From: Pseudevernia furfuracea
Taxonomy: Eukaryota; Ascomycota; Lecanoromycetes; Lecanorales; Parmeliaceae
DNA: 64,000 bases
Reading direction: 5' to 3'
NCBI GenBank assembly: GCA_022315425.1
Contig: JAIUPT010000017.1
Span: 558,001 to 622,000 of the forward strand
Part shown: positions 12,025 through 24,583 of the stretch, piece after piece
Layout of the letters: the number at the start of each line of letters is the position of its first letter
Position numbering within the stretch: position 1 is the first letter of the stretch
Position numbers and translations under genes: made by a program
Notes under the pieces: model-generated
The model's input: only the letters and a program-made list of their open reading frames with translations
What the model was told of the DNA's origin: nothing
The model's database searches: none

Positions 12025-12945
12025 ATGAGCGAGAAAAGAGTCCTCAGAGTGTTGTGCCTTCATGGCGCCGGCACCAATGCAGAGGTATGTCCGTCCGCCG
12101 CCTTCACACCGACACCCACTCCGCACGGCGCGCGTTTTAGCTAAACAGAGCAAAATCAATTTACAGATCTTCAAGACGCAGTTAGGTGCGACCATACCAC
12201 CCGCGACCGTCTTCTGTCTGTCTGCAATTGACCCTTCATGCCAGCTCCGGTCGCCTATCACTTGAACAAGACCGAGCCGATGGATTTCCATTTCCTCAAC
12301 GGGCACGTCGAGACCCCCGCCGCTCCAGGGATCGCGGGCAACTACGAGGGTCCCTTTTACCGTTTCTTCAACATGGACGAAACCTTCAATTACGGCGACG
12401 GGGTCGTCGTGAAAGCATGGCCTCGAGGTTCCACCCCCCCGAGCCCGGAAGAGCGGATGCGGGAGATGCAGGACCGGTTTTTGAAGGACGTCGACACCTC
12501 CCCCGCGCGCGACCTGGTCAAGGCCGTGTGGGAAAACGAAGACGCGGATCCCTTCGACGGGATCCTCGGGTTCTCGGAGGGCGCCTCGATCGCGGCGAGG
12601 CTGCTCCTCGACGCGTCGGACGGCCGTCTCAAGCGGAGACCCCAGTTCGCCATCTTCCTATGCGGCATTCCCCCCATCGAAGCGGAGCCCGTGGGGATGG
12701 TGTTGGCCGACGACACCGCGCGGCGCATCGACCTCCCGACCGCGCACGTCACGGGCTCCCAGGACGTGTTCCTCCCGGCCGGAATGGCCCTTCGCAATCT
12801 GTGTCGGAGGGAGTCGGCGACCGCGTTCGACCACGGCGGCGGCCACGCTCTCCCGTGGGGCCTGGAACAGACGCTGGGGATCGCCCGAGCGATCCGTGCG
12901 ACTGTGGAGAAATGGAAGACGGACGATTCGGCGCTGCTCTTCTAG
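12025..12945 (+). CDS. FSH1/LovG-type serine hydrolase
   Basis: Alpha/beta hydrolase of the fungal FSH1 family, 259 residues from three exons: 12,025-12,084, 12,167-12,185 and 12,245-12,945. The introns are GTATGT...TTACAG and GTGCGA...GCCAG. The N-terminus MSEKRVLRVLCLHGAGTNAE gives the first strand and the HGxG oxyanion region. The nucleophile is Ser about 137 in GFSEG, with Asp about 200 in GSQDVF and His about 227 in GGGHALPW, so the catalytic triad is intact. A large open frame beginning at 12,238 omits the HGAG motif and cannot be the whole protein. The gene points towards the polyketide synthase 2.1 kb downstream. By analogy with LovG it may release or edit the polyketide chain, which is inferred from family and position. 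A free-standing esterase unrelated to the synthase remains possible. Confidence 0.9.
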
Positions 12946-13139
12946 TTGTCCCTGATCAACGTATCGGTAGGGATGTGTGCCAACATATTTGCCCGGGGGA
13001 GCAGGGTTTGCAACTTGCACGCATTGCACGCTCACCGCATTGGGAATTGCCTTTTTGAGTGACTGACTGAAAAGATCCAATTATCCAATTATCCTTTCTG
13101 TTGGCTTATAGCCCACAGCATTAATTCATACTCCACCAC
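12946..13139. other. 3' flank of the hydrolase
   Basis: Probable 3' untranslated region and intergenic DNA. No further gene is seen. Confidence 0.4.
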
Positions 13140-13530
13140 TCTTATCATTTCCCTGGCGTAGTAATCTAAGCCGAGCCCCACCCCCCCCGTTGGAGTTGGT
13201 TTAGTTAGTTGTAACAATAGGTTCGATTCCCTATTTTGGCGCTGGTACAACAATGGTGTTGCGGGTGCTTTTCCTTTTTCTGGGCAGCGCCAAAATAGGG
13301 AATCGAACCTATCACAACTAGAGTACTCAACCAAATTCCAACGCGACCCACAAGACCCACAAGGACAACCAACCCACTTCTGCTGCCTGCACTCAAGCCC
13401 AGACCAGATACAACCTAACTGGGATTCGAACCCACGACCTTTCGGGGGAAACATCGGACCACCGGGCTATTATTGGCGCTGGTACAATAATGGGGTGTTG
13501 CGGGTGCTTTCCTTTTTTCTCCACCTCCTC
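13140..13530 (-). repeat. tRNA-derived SINE with duplicated segments
   Basis: On the minus strand an A-box-like TAGCCCGGTGGTC (13,457-13,469) is followed by a perfect B box GGTTCGAATCC (13,422-13,432), the internal Pol III promoter of a tRNA-derived SINE. A segment with GGCGCTGGTACAA...GTTGCGGGTGCTTT occurs twice in the same orientation, near 13,238 and 13,475. A 28-bp inverted repeat containing GGTTCGATTCCCTATTTTGG lies at about 13,210-13,237 and 13,286-13,313. It is only lightly mutated, so it is younger than the AT-rich repeats. Confidence 0.7.
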
Positions 13531-15064
13531 GCTTAGATATGGTGTTGGAAATCGTGGCAACACAGCCCTATGGATTAGTTGGCTTGGCAAGCGCACACTA
13601 CACGTATTCTTACCTTCATAGATCTTCAGTCCACTCAATAGAGTATCAGTCGTCCAGACCTAAGGTACACATTTCAACAGATAGCTGAAAGTAGGTACTT
13701 TGAAGCCCCAAGCCCTAATGTTACATAAGGTGAAATTCTCCGAGCACTAAATTTGCCCGCAAATCTTTGAAGTCTAAGGTATCCGAGTTTACCTAGGTTG
13801 TGATCAGCCTGGAGAGGGCAGTCCGTGCCATATCAGATTGGGCCAATGGTTGGCCAAGAATAATGGAAGATGGAAGGTCGGTGCGCATTTGTTTTGGAAA
13901 AAGGGGAAAAAGGGGCTGCTAGGATTGACAATGAAATGGGTCAAAGCTCAAGAAGTAAAAAGGCCGAAAAAAAAGTCTAACAATTAAAGTTTACACGGAA
14001 TCTGATTGACGGGTAGTCCCGACGCTAGGAAAAGACGGGGACGGGATTATTATTACCCTGCATATTTATTTCCCCGTCTCACTCATTATACTTCCAAGCT
14101 TTGACCATCTCTTACGGTAGAGACATTCTCAGTTACTTCGTCCTACGTATACCACATCTCAGTTAGGACTCAGCTGAGTGGCCGGCCACATGGTTTTGCC
14201 CCGCGTTGAACTCGAGGTCCGTGCACAGTCGACTCCGTTCAGACTTCAGAAGGAACGGCAAATCATAAGACTCTTTCCGCTTTCCCCCATCAACTGAGTT
14301 TCGTGACAGCAAGAGTACGCTAGTGAGAGCTAAACCTGAACAGGTAAGGTGGTAATTCGCCTCTCAACTGGTATGCCCTAACTAGCTAAGGTAAGACTCC
14401 TACCTAGTACTACTAGATCAGCTTACGCTATGTCAGTCCTATCCCTAATTATACATGTATTTCCTCAAAAATCCAACCAAATTCCTTACAGCCAGGGTTT
14501 TGTTATTTGTATGAGGATTTGATCAAAGCTTGGGATAGATCCCTTCCGCTATAACAAGATTTTCCTCATGCGCATCTTGCCAGTGCAACTAGAGTCGACT
14601 GGAAATTGTAATGGCATCCTCCACAGACGCGTGGCACTTTACCACCTAGGTAAAGTGACCAAGTGACTTCTCCACTCTCGTGTCCGCAATCTTTCCATGA
14701 TGAGGCCGCCTCGAGTCTAATGACCTGCCGAGGTAAAGTCTATCGGAGGAATTAATTAACCCAAAATCCATGTCCATGGAAGATGGGAAGGCTAGCAATG
14801 GTCCGTTCACTTCAGTGTTGGCCCTCAACTGGACTACACTAGTTAGTGTTCAGGGTGGAACTGAGCTACCTGCCCGTTCGTTGGCGACAGTGTTGCCAGC
14901 CTTTGGGGATGGTGAATTCAAGCATGTCTAGTAGCGACCGGACCTTCGCAACCAGGAGCCCACACCTAAAAGTCCGAGACTCCCTGACTCTTGGACGTTT
15001 GAGTGCGAATCTATCGTGAAATCGTGAAATCAAGCTCATTATCCGGCCACCCACGTCTACCGTA
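13531..15064 (+). promoter_or_regulatory. Intergenic region upstream of the synthase
   Basis: About 1.5 kb without a credible gene; small open frames here lack coding character. It holds two overlapping 12-bp palindromes, ACTCAGCTGAGT (14,168-14,179) and GTGGCCGGCCAC (14,178-14,189), roughly 880 bp before the start codon. It also holds a CCAAT sequence near 13,844. It presumably contains the synthase promoter, but no TATA box or start site could be fixed. Confidence 0.45.
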
Positions 15065-18000
15065 ATGCCGACCACTGTGGACCATATCACGAACGGTGTG
15101 GAACGTTCTGCCAAGGCAGGATGGTCCCATCAAGCAGAAAGGGCAGTCATGCCGATCGCTGTGGTCGGGCTGGGAGGCCGCTTCCCAGGAGACGCCACGA
15201 ACCCCAAGGCATTGTGGGAGATGGTATGCCAGGGCAAATCTGCTTGGTCCGAGTTCCCCAAGGATAGAATGAGTTCGGAAGCCTATATGCATCCCAACCC
15301 ATCCAAGAGCGGCACCGTGAGTGGTGTGTCATGCTAGGTCGGTGATGTTGCCGGCTGACCATTTTCACAGTTCAATTCGAGGGGAGCTCATTTTCTGAAG
15401 GAGGATGTCGGCTTTTTTGATGCCCCATTCTTCAAGATTTCGCCAAACGAGGCAAAGGTTGGGATTAGCGCTCGATCGGCGAGGCCAGTGGGCTAATTCT
15501 AATCGCAGGCGATGGATCCCCAGCAAAGAATTTTACTCGAAACGACCTACGAAGCCCTCGAGAACGGTAAGTGCGTGTTCGGAACCATCGTGGTTTTCTT
15601 GTTGATGAAGCCTCTCAGCTGGCCAATCACTACAGTCGATCTCTGGACACAGTATTGGGGTATTCGTCGGGGCCTCTCAGATCGACTATGACGATCTTCT
15701 CAAAAAAGATGTCGACACTATGCCCATGTATACCTCGACAGGCACTTCGGGAAACATGCTTTCCAATCGGATTAGCTATTGTTTTGACTTCAAAGGTCCC
15801 AGCATTACCATGGACACCGCCTGTTCTTCCAGCCTTGCGGCGCTCCATGTGGCATGCCAAAGTCTGAGGGTAGGAGAGTCCAAGCAAGCCATTGTAGGTG
15901 GCGCACACATCATGCTCAGTCCCGACACAATGGTTGGGATGAGTATGCTCAAGTACGAGCTCCTCGTTCACGGCGTACATCGCAAAATCCAAAGGGTTCA
16001 TGTACTAATGCACATCTCAGGCTGTTCGGTGAAGAAGGCCGGTCTTATACCTACGACTCTAGAGCGACCGGCTACGGGCGCGGCGAGGGTGTCGTTAGTG
16101 TAGTGTTGAAACCGCTCGCTGATGCAGAGCGCGATGGAGATGTCGTTCGAGCCGTTATACGCAATACGGGTGCCAATCAAGATGGCAAAACCTCCGGTAT
16201 TACTTTTCCAAGCTGCGATGCTCAGACGCGATTGATGAAGTCCGTCTACGAGAGCGCCGGCATTGATCCTTTGGAAACGGATTATATCGAATGTCACGGC
16301 ACGGGCACGCGGGCTGGCGATCCGGTCGAAGCAGAAGCTATTGCCCGAGTCCTCGGAGCCAAACGAGAAAGCGATCATCCTCTTTATGTGGGCTCTGTCA
16401 AATCCAACATTGGCCACTTGGAAGCAGCGAGTGGACTTGCTGCGATGGTGAAAGTGATTTGGGCCCTAGAAGAAGGTATCATTCCTCCTAATATCAACTT
16501 CGAGACGCCTAACAAAGATATACCGATGGAAGAATGGAAGCTCAAGGCAGGTCGTGGCAGAATCAATTGGGGCAAGACCCGGGCTAAATTGGAACAGGTT
16601 CCCACTGCTATCACGCCATGGCCGAACTCGCGGATTCGCCAGGCTTCCATTAGCAATTTTGGATTCGGAGGTCAATTCATGAGCCATATGAGGATTGAAA
16701 GAGGCTGAAACGTAATGCAGGTACCAATGCTCATGTTATCTTGCAGCAATACCAACCCTCGAATAAGCGGCAAGTACTGCAGAATAGCAATTCCAAAAAC
16801 GTCAATGGCTTGGCAAATGGTCATGTTATGAATGGGGTCAGTGCAAAATTGAGTGACACATTTCACGCACCGGAATCACCACAAAGGCGTCTCTATGTTC
16901 TGAGCGCAAATGACAAACCATCCTTACTATCGCAAATGGAAGCATTGGGTATGTTTTCAAACCTTTGTCGTACTCAGGATGGTCTCGTAGCTTTGGTAAG
17001 AGGTGACTGAACGGTTCTAGGGAAATACATCAGCCCCCGTCTTGCCAACCCTACAGATGAAACAATGGATCGCCTTGCACATACCTTATCTCATCGGCGA
17101 TCCATGCTTGAATGGCGTGAGGCTATGTCTGCGTCGACTTTGAAAGAATTACATGACCTGCTCTCGACAAAAGACTACAGCCCCAGCAGGCCTTCCGGTA
17201 AGCCTACGATTGGATTCGTCTTTACGGGCCAAGGTGCGCAGTGGTATGCCATGGGCCGTCAGCTACTGCAGTATCCAGTATTCTTGAAGTCTATGGAAGA
17301 TTCCGATCGTAGTCTGAAGAAGTTGGGGTCGCAATGGTCACTGTTAGGTACGTATATAACAAAAGAGCGCTATTTCTCCAGTTCTGAAACGGCTGAAACG
17401 GATATTAGAGGAGCTCTCCAGAGACGCCCAGTCATCTTTGGTGAATCGACCCTACCTTAGTCAGCCTGCCACTACTGCCGTCCAGATTGCCCTAGTATCT
17501 CTGTTTTCGTCTTGGGGAATCAAGCCCGCCACCGTCGTTGGGCATTCCAGTGGCGAGATCGCTGCTGCCTTTGCAGCAGGTGCCTTGTCGGCCAGTGCTT
17601 GTATGAAAATTGCCTACTATCGAGGAGTGCTGGCGGAGTCGCTCAAGGAAAAACGACCGGAGCGCCGAGGAGGTATGCTTGCTATAGGCGCCTCGCCCGC
17701 CAGGGTCCGCCCAATGATTGAACGACTAGGCTCTGCTCAAGTCGTGATTGCGTGTATCAATGGACCATCTTTGATCACAGCATCTGGAGACGCAGAGGCT
17801 ATCTCTAAATTGCAGTCAACAGTCGAGGATGAGAACTTGTTTAATCGCCGGTTGAAGGTCGATGTGGCCTATCACTCGCCACACATGTGTGATATCGCTG
17901 CCGAGTATCTCGATTCTATCAACGATGTGGAAGTAACATCATCGCGGAAAGCGCTTTTCTACTCTTCGGTGACAGGTACCCAAGTCAATACGGCTTCGCT

Positions 18001-21000
18001 GGGTCCTCAGTACTGGGTCGACAACATGATAAAACCCGTGCAGTTTGTTGATGCTGTGCAGAGTATGTATGAGCAAAAAGACGCCGTGCCAGATGTGCTA
18101 CTTGAAATAGGACCCCATTCTACTTTGGAAGCTGCCATAAGGGACATCATGAAGGTGAACCCAAAATGGTCATCTCAGGTTCGATATCTTGCCAGTCTTT
18201 CGAGGGGCATAGACGCGAAAACAACAACTCTGTCGATGGCTTCACGGCTCTTCGTGCTAGGGTGCGACATTGACCTCGGGGCCATCAATGACCCGGCTGC
18301 CTCATCTAATGCGGTGCCGCTTAATGACTTACCTTCCTACCCTTGGAACCACAGCAAGCGCTTCTGGCACGAGTCTCGCTTGAGTTCGAATCATCGCCTG
18401 CGGAAATTTCCTCGAAGCGATCTGCTAGGAAATCTGGTGGATGACTATAATCCTCAGGAGCCCAGGTGGAGGAATGTACTGCGCCTTACGGATCTACCTT
18501 GGTTAGCTGACCATCGAGTTCAGGGAAGTATAATTCTTCCTATGACGGGCTATTTAGTCATGGCAATCGAAGCTGTCTTCCAATATGCGGTGTTACGGGA
18601 GTCCCCGCCTTCATCCTCTGCCAAGTATAAGTTCCGGGAAGTCAGAATCCCTCGTTCCCTTCCTATCGCTGAAGACACTGAGGTTGAGGTATCGCTAGCG
18701 CTTAGACCATACAAGGAGGGTCTACAGGCTGTATCAAAGACATGGAACGAATTCTCAATCTTTTCCTGGGTCTCCGAGGGAGGCTGGACGGAGCACTGTC
18801 ATGGCTTGGTAGCTCTACAGAACGAATATCCCCTCAACCCTGTAAATGGGGAGCGCCATTTCGAAGCCAAAGTAGCAAAGCACCAAGACACTACCCGCTC
18901 ACTTTCCTCTTCTTGCCGGAAAGAACTCGACCACGCGGACATCTACGCTAGGTTTTCGCGCAGTGGCTTGGAGTTCGGTCCGATGTTCAGAAACGTCATT
19001 ACCGCATGGGCCAGTGAAGACCGTTCAATTGGTGTGGTTTCTGTCCCCGACACGGTCACGTCTATGCCGCATGAATGGGAGAGTGTTTCGGTCATTCATC
19101 CTACAACATTCGACAGCTTGTTCCAAGTGACCGATTTCGCAAAGTTTAATGGGGACCTTTCCGTTTCCGACCTGGCTGTGCCTGTCTATATCAAGGAAAT
19201 GACTCTCAGCCAGTCGCTGCCATCGAAGCCTGGAAGTCAATTCATGGTGTACGCCCAATCCAAGAGGAATCGCAGCAATGATGACAATTCCGACAAAATC
19301 ACCACTTTCGTAGTCTTCGACCCGGTGTATCCATCCGAGGAGCCACTCATCGAAGTTTCTGGCCTTGCAACATCCAGACTGCCCACGGAGGATGCAAATG
19401 TTGACCGAAACAAGGAGAGAGGTCTCTGCTACAAGATCCACTGGGAGCCTTGTTTTGATTTGCTTCATCAGGCACAGTTCGAGCACGTTTTCAACTTGCC
19501 CGACTTGGGACCGGCCACTTTGCAGCTCCAGAATTTAGAGAGGGCGGCGTGGTATCTCATTCAAGCAGCGGTTCAGTCAATTCCAGAGGCCGATTTGACA
19601 AAACTTGATTCCCATTTGCCAAAGCTCTATCGTGTGTTTAAGATGCTACTGGAGCGAGGCCGAAAAAGGTTGCTCCCATTCCAACGGGTGGAATGGCTCG
19701 AGTGCAGCGATGTCGAAAGAAGCCAATTTCTCTCGCGATTCAAGTCCACCGACGCCTGCGGACGGCTTGTTTGCAGTATAGGGGAGAACCTGGAAGCTAT
19801 TTTCAAAGCACAGATTGATCCCCTTTCCATCATGCTGCACGACAACTTGCTGGAACGCTTCTACCGCGAGCACGAACTGTACAGACGCGCAAATCACTTA
19901 TGTGCATTAATCGTGGACAAATTGGCGCACCAGAATCCTAGTATGAAGATCTTGGAAGTAGGTGCTGGGACCGGAGTTACCACAATGCCGATCTTGCAGG
20001 CGCTGGGCAATCGATTTGGCCGATTCGACTATACCGACATCTCGACCGGATTCTTTGAAAACGCCAAAGAGGAGCAGAAGGAATGGGCAGGTAAGATCCA
20101 GTATCGGAGGTTTGACGTCGAGCAAGACCCGACAGATCAAGGCTTTGATGCCGAGTCTTATGATCTTGTCATTGGTTCCAATGTGTTCCACGCCACGTCC
20201 AACATGAATAGGACAATGCGCAATGTCCGCCGTCTTCTCAAGCCAGGTGCAAAACTCTTGATCGTTGAATTGACTAATCAGATGCTATCCTTTCTCACAA
20301 TTTTTGGAACGCTTCCTGGTAAGCATGGAATCACTGCTCATCCGCCACACAATGTCTAAAGCTGACTGAATGCTTGTCCTACAGGATGGTGGCTCTCCGA
20401 GGAACCGGAGCGCCGAGATGGGCCATTCATGACAGAGACAACGTGGCATACTCTTCTAGGCAAGACTGGCTTCTCTGGACTCGACGGCTCTATTGGAGTT
20501 AATGGAGATGGACCGCCTGTCTCTAGTATCATGCTGTCCACCGCCGTGGTCCCGGGGAAAGCAGAATATCCAAATCCCCAGCTCCTGCTTAGCCCATCTT
20601 CATCCCTAGAGTTGGTCGAACACTTGAGTTCCGAGCTCGCCGCACTCACCAGTCAGTCCCCGCGGCGATCTACGCTTTTGGAGAGTGATTTGGAGGACCA
20701 GTACGGTATAGTCTTAGGTATGGATGACCTGTTCTGGTACAATCTTGACGAAAATGGATTGAGGAAGATGCAAGCTATGCTATCTTCCGCACGAGGCATT
20801 CTGTGGGTATCTTTGAGCTCAACGACCAGAAACCCGACGGTAAATATGGTCACTGGAATGGCCCGAACCATTGCGGCCGAGAATGCCGGATTACGTTTTG
20901 TGACCCTTGATGTGGAGAGTCAGAACGTTCCGGTAACGGACACCATCATGCGCGTATACAAGCTCGCTTTTGGGTCCAATCGGTCTAGCCTGATGCCTGA

Positions 21001-23355
21001 AAGAGAATTTGCCGAAATGGGCGGGATCCTTCATATTCCCCGCGTAATCGGAGAAGGGAAGAATGATGAGTTCGTTGTCAGAGAGACCACGGCCCCAAAG
21101 CCCGAACCCCAACCGTTTCAACAAGCGGGTAGATCACTGCAGCTGGAGATAGGAACTCCAGGATTGCTGGACAGCATTTACTTCGCCGACGACAAAGAAA
21201 TAGCTAGCGACCTACATCCTTCCGACATAGAAATTGAAGTGAAGGCTACGGGGATCAACTTTAAAGACGTCATGATTGGGCTAGGCCAAGTACCATTTGA
21301 CCACAAAATTGGTGTTGAATGCAGCGGTATCGTCAGTGCTGTTGGATCAGATGTGCTAGATGTATCAGTGGGCGATCGAGTGTGTGCCATGACTGAAGGC
21401 GGTTATGCCAACCGAGTGCGCGTCAATTCGCTTCTAGCAACCAAGATATCCCTAGCCACTGGCTTCACGGAATCGGCTTCGATGGTTATTGTCTTCTGCA
21501 CCGCCTATCTTGCCATCTTCGACGTCGGCAGATTGAGCGAAGGAGATTCAATTCTGATCCATGCCGCCGCCGGTGGGGTCGGTCAGGCAGCTATCATGCT
21601 CTCTCAAATGGTCAAGGCTGAAGTCTTTGTGACTGTGGGATCGACAGAAAAGAAGGATTTTCTCATGAACAGATATGGCATCCCGGAGGATCACATATTC
21701 TCGAGCCGAGATACAACGTTCGAGCAAGAGCTTATGGATATCACAAGCCAACGGGGTGTTGATGTCGTTCTGAATTCCACCGCCGGCGACATTCTGCAAC
21801 GGTCCTGGCAGTGCCTTGCCCCCTTTGGCCGCTTCTTAGAGATAGGCCAGCGGGACATGGTGCAAGATTCATACATCAGCATGGGTAAGTTCTTGGATTC
21901 GGTCCTTTTCGCCGGAGTAGACGTGGGAAAGCTTGGGAGAACCAAGCCACTTGTTTTCCACAATCTCTTGGCCAAGGTGGTCAATCTATACGAGAGCGGC
22001 GCCATACAGCCCGTGCAGCCCGTCACTGTTTTCCCAATATCGGAGCTCCAGCAGGCATTGCGCTTGATGCAAGCTGGCAAGCACACCGGCAAATTCGTCA
22101 TCGAAGCCAAAGGAGACAGCATCGTACAGGTGCGTTGTTCCCCGTTCCCTTCCGAAATGTCACACCGCTAACCCTATCGCAGGCACTTCCTGCACCTTCA
22201 CCGAAAGCAATCACTAGCGGAGCATCAGCATCTTACCTCATTACAGGCGGTACAGGAGGACTCGGTCGCTCAATGACCCGCTGGCTTGCAAGCCAAGGGG
22301 CGCAAACCATCATCCTTGCCTCCCGGAGCGGTATGGCCAAGAAAGACGTCCAAAACCTCGTCGATGACCTCCATCACCAAGGAACAACGGTAATCGTCAA
22401 GCGCTGCGATGTCGGCGACCGCGCCCAAGTCGAAGCTCTCGTTCGCGACTGTCGCGCCACCCTTCCCCCCATCCGCGGCGTCATTCACGGCGCCATGGCC
22501 CTGCACGACGTCCTCTTCGAGAAAATGTCCTTCTCGGAATGGTGCCTCAACACCCGCCCGCGCGTCCACGGCGCTTGGAACCTCCACGACTGCCTCGCAT
22601 CCGACACGCTCGATTTCTTCGTCATGCTCGCCTCCATGTCCGGCTACTTTGGGATTCCTGGCCAAGCAGCCTACGCCGCTAGCAATACCTTCCTTGATTC
22701 TTTCGCCGCGTACCGTCGATCCCTGGGCCTACCGGCATGCACCATTGATGTCGGCATCGTGGAGAGTGTAGGCTACGTGGCCGAGAACAAGGACCGCAAG
22801 GTCGAAATCTCGGCCGCGGCGCACGACAGCCTCCAGGAAGCGGAATTCCTCGCGCTTATCAAGGCGTCCATTTGCCCGGCGACGAGGGACGCCTTCCAAC
22901 AGACCCTCACGGGTTGCAAGCTCGATCTTCGGAAACCCCTCACTAGGTGGGCCCAAGATACCAAGTTCGCGCACGTACTCCATGCGGTCCACCTCCAGAC
23001 CTCGCTATCCTCCTCCAGCAACAGGTCTAGCACGGACTCCGTCCCCATCAAGAAGCTCCTAAAATCCACCACCTGCCCCGCTACAGCCGTGGAGATCATC
23101 TTGCAGGGCCTTATCCCCAAGCTCTCCGGCCTGCTAATGATGCCGCGCGAGGACGTGGACGTTCGAAAACCGCTCGTGGCGTACGGCCTCGACTCCCTCG
23201 TTGCGGTCGAGTTGAGGAACTGGATCAGCCGCGATTTGGAAGCGAATATCCCGCTGATGGAACTGATGAACAATCCGTCGATTGAGGCGCTGGCGGCGAA
23301 GATCGCGGAGAGGAGTAAGTTGGTGGAGAGAGCGGACGTAGTGGCGGGAGAGTAA
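15065..23355 (+). CDS. Highly reducing iterative type I polyketide synthase
   Basis: Ten exons reconstruct one frame: 15,065-15,316; 15,371-15,457; 15,509-15,566; 15,619-15,952; 16,021-16,670; 16,721-16,948; 17,021-17,347; 17,409-20,318; 20,385-22,129; 22,183-23,355. This gives 2,587 residues, usual for the class. Domains in order: KS (active Cys about 201 in DTACSSS, then ECHGTGT and SNIGHLE), AT (FVFTGQGAQW; Ser about 692 in GHSSGE), DH (His about 1014 in DHRVQGSIILP), C-methyltransferase (LEVGAGTG near 1495), ER (HAAAGGVGQAA near 2008), KR (ITGGTGGLG near 2217; Tyr about 2361 in AAYAASN) and ACP (Ser about 2535 in YGLDSLVAVE). All key residues are present and no stop interrupts it, so it should make a methylated, largely reduced polyketide. 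There is no thioesterase domain, consistent with the nearby hydrolase. A further GC-AG intron at 16,547-16,597 is likely and would give 2,570 residues. Confidence 0.97.
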
Positions 23356-24141
23356 GGCGACGCTTGGTATTATCGCGGGCATTCATTCCCATCGTCAGCG
23401 CAGTAAGGGATGGAATATGAACTTGGCAGGAAAGAAAGAATCTTAGCAAGGAAAATTGTTGCGGGGAGCTGTTGTGGGGAGTTTCTTTATTTCATAGCAT
23501 CATCTATCGGAAGCTTTACCGATAACAGCGATTCGCTTTCCGAATAAATGAAAATACAATAATGCATTGTCGGTTCCGTCTATCTATCTTACAGAAGAAC
23601 CCCATTCCTTATATTACAATCTTCGATTTAGTCACGTAAGCAAAAACGACACAAAGTAACACCTCACGATCTAGACGGTGCTGACAGCCGAGGATAGACT
23701 TGCTCGTAGGCGCGCTCAAATTATCTCCTCTCTTATTCGGTCGTAATACGGATGAAACTTGAGATATCACTTCTTGCTTATAATCATAAAAGATCCCAAG
23801 CTTAATATATAATCTTGAGCACCTCGTTAACGATAAGATAATAACTTTCGAAGTATCGTTTCGAACGAAGACGAAGTAGTAGTTTTCTAGAACTATTTCC
23901 TTTATTCTTCTTTTTTAATTTTTTTTAATCGTGATAATTAATAGAATAATAAAAATTGAACGAGAAGTAGATAAATTATTTTTTATTTTTTATTTTTTTA
24001 TTTTTTTAAAAATTAGCGTATCTGAACTTTTTATTTATCTTTTATATATATAGTTATTTTATTAAATTTAATCTTTTATATAAAAAGCTATTATAGTCTC
24101 GTTATATCGAAGCGATTTTATATTAACTAATTATATCTAGT
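23356..24141. other. 3' flank of the synthase grading into AT-rich DNA
   Basis: The first few hundred bases are of normal composition and should include the synthase 3' untranslated region. From about 23,900 the sequence becomes AT-rich. No other pathway gene such as a P450, transporter or regulator is present on this side. Confidence 0.5.
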
Positions 24142-24583
24142 TACGCTACGTAACGAGACGAGACGTCTCGACGAGATTTCGTATTAAGTCGAGTGTGAGA
24201 TAAGATATCGAGACGAGTTTTCGAATTTTTTAAAAAACTTATCTTAGCTTATCTTAACGTCGATTTATTCGAGATTATCTTAATATCTCGTTAAGTCTAT
24301 TAATTAAATTAACTCGAGATTATTATTCTTATAACGACTCTTTAAATATTATTTTTATATCTTTTTAATTATCTTTTTAAATAAAGTTCGTATTTTAATT
24401 TTAATTTACTTCGATACGTAATATTAAAATTTTAAAGAGATCGCTTAGAGATATTTAAAATTTATTAAGATATTAAAATAATCTCATTATCTCGCTAAGA
24501 AAAAATCGTCTTATCTCGTCTTAGCGTCGAGACGAGATACGATATCTTAAATCTTATCTTATTTCGTCTTATTACGTAGCGTA
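24142..24583 (-). mobile_element. hAT-like MITE, copy 1
   Basis: A 442-bp element with inverted termini TACGCTACGTAA...TTACGTAGCGTA, flanked on both sides by the 8-bp duplication TATCTAGT. The interior is full of GAGACGAG/CTCGTCTC inverted motifs and has no coding capacity. An 8-bp duplication suggests hAT-type transposase mobilisation. It lies in the opposite orientation to copies 2 and 3 and shows the uninterrupted form of the site that copy 2 lost to an insertion. Confidence 0.85.

Noticed and set aside
12186..13058. 290-codon open frame overlapping the hydrolase
   Set aside because: Alternative frame of a GC-rich exon. The FSH1 motifs GFSEG, GSQDVF and GGGHALPW are in the other frame.
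13411..13475. Possible tRNA gene with A and B boxes
   Set aside because: The acceptor stem does not pair and the sequence sits in a repeated unit, so a SINE head fits better.
17348..17381. 34-bp intron in the AT domain
   Set aside because: Ending the intron at 17,408 instead gives a normal 61-bp intron and the expected SLLEELSRDA junction.
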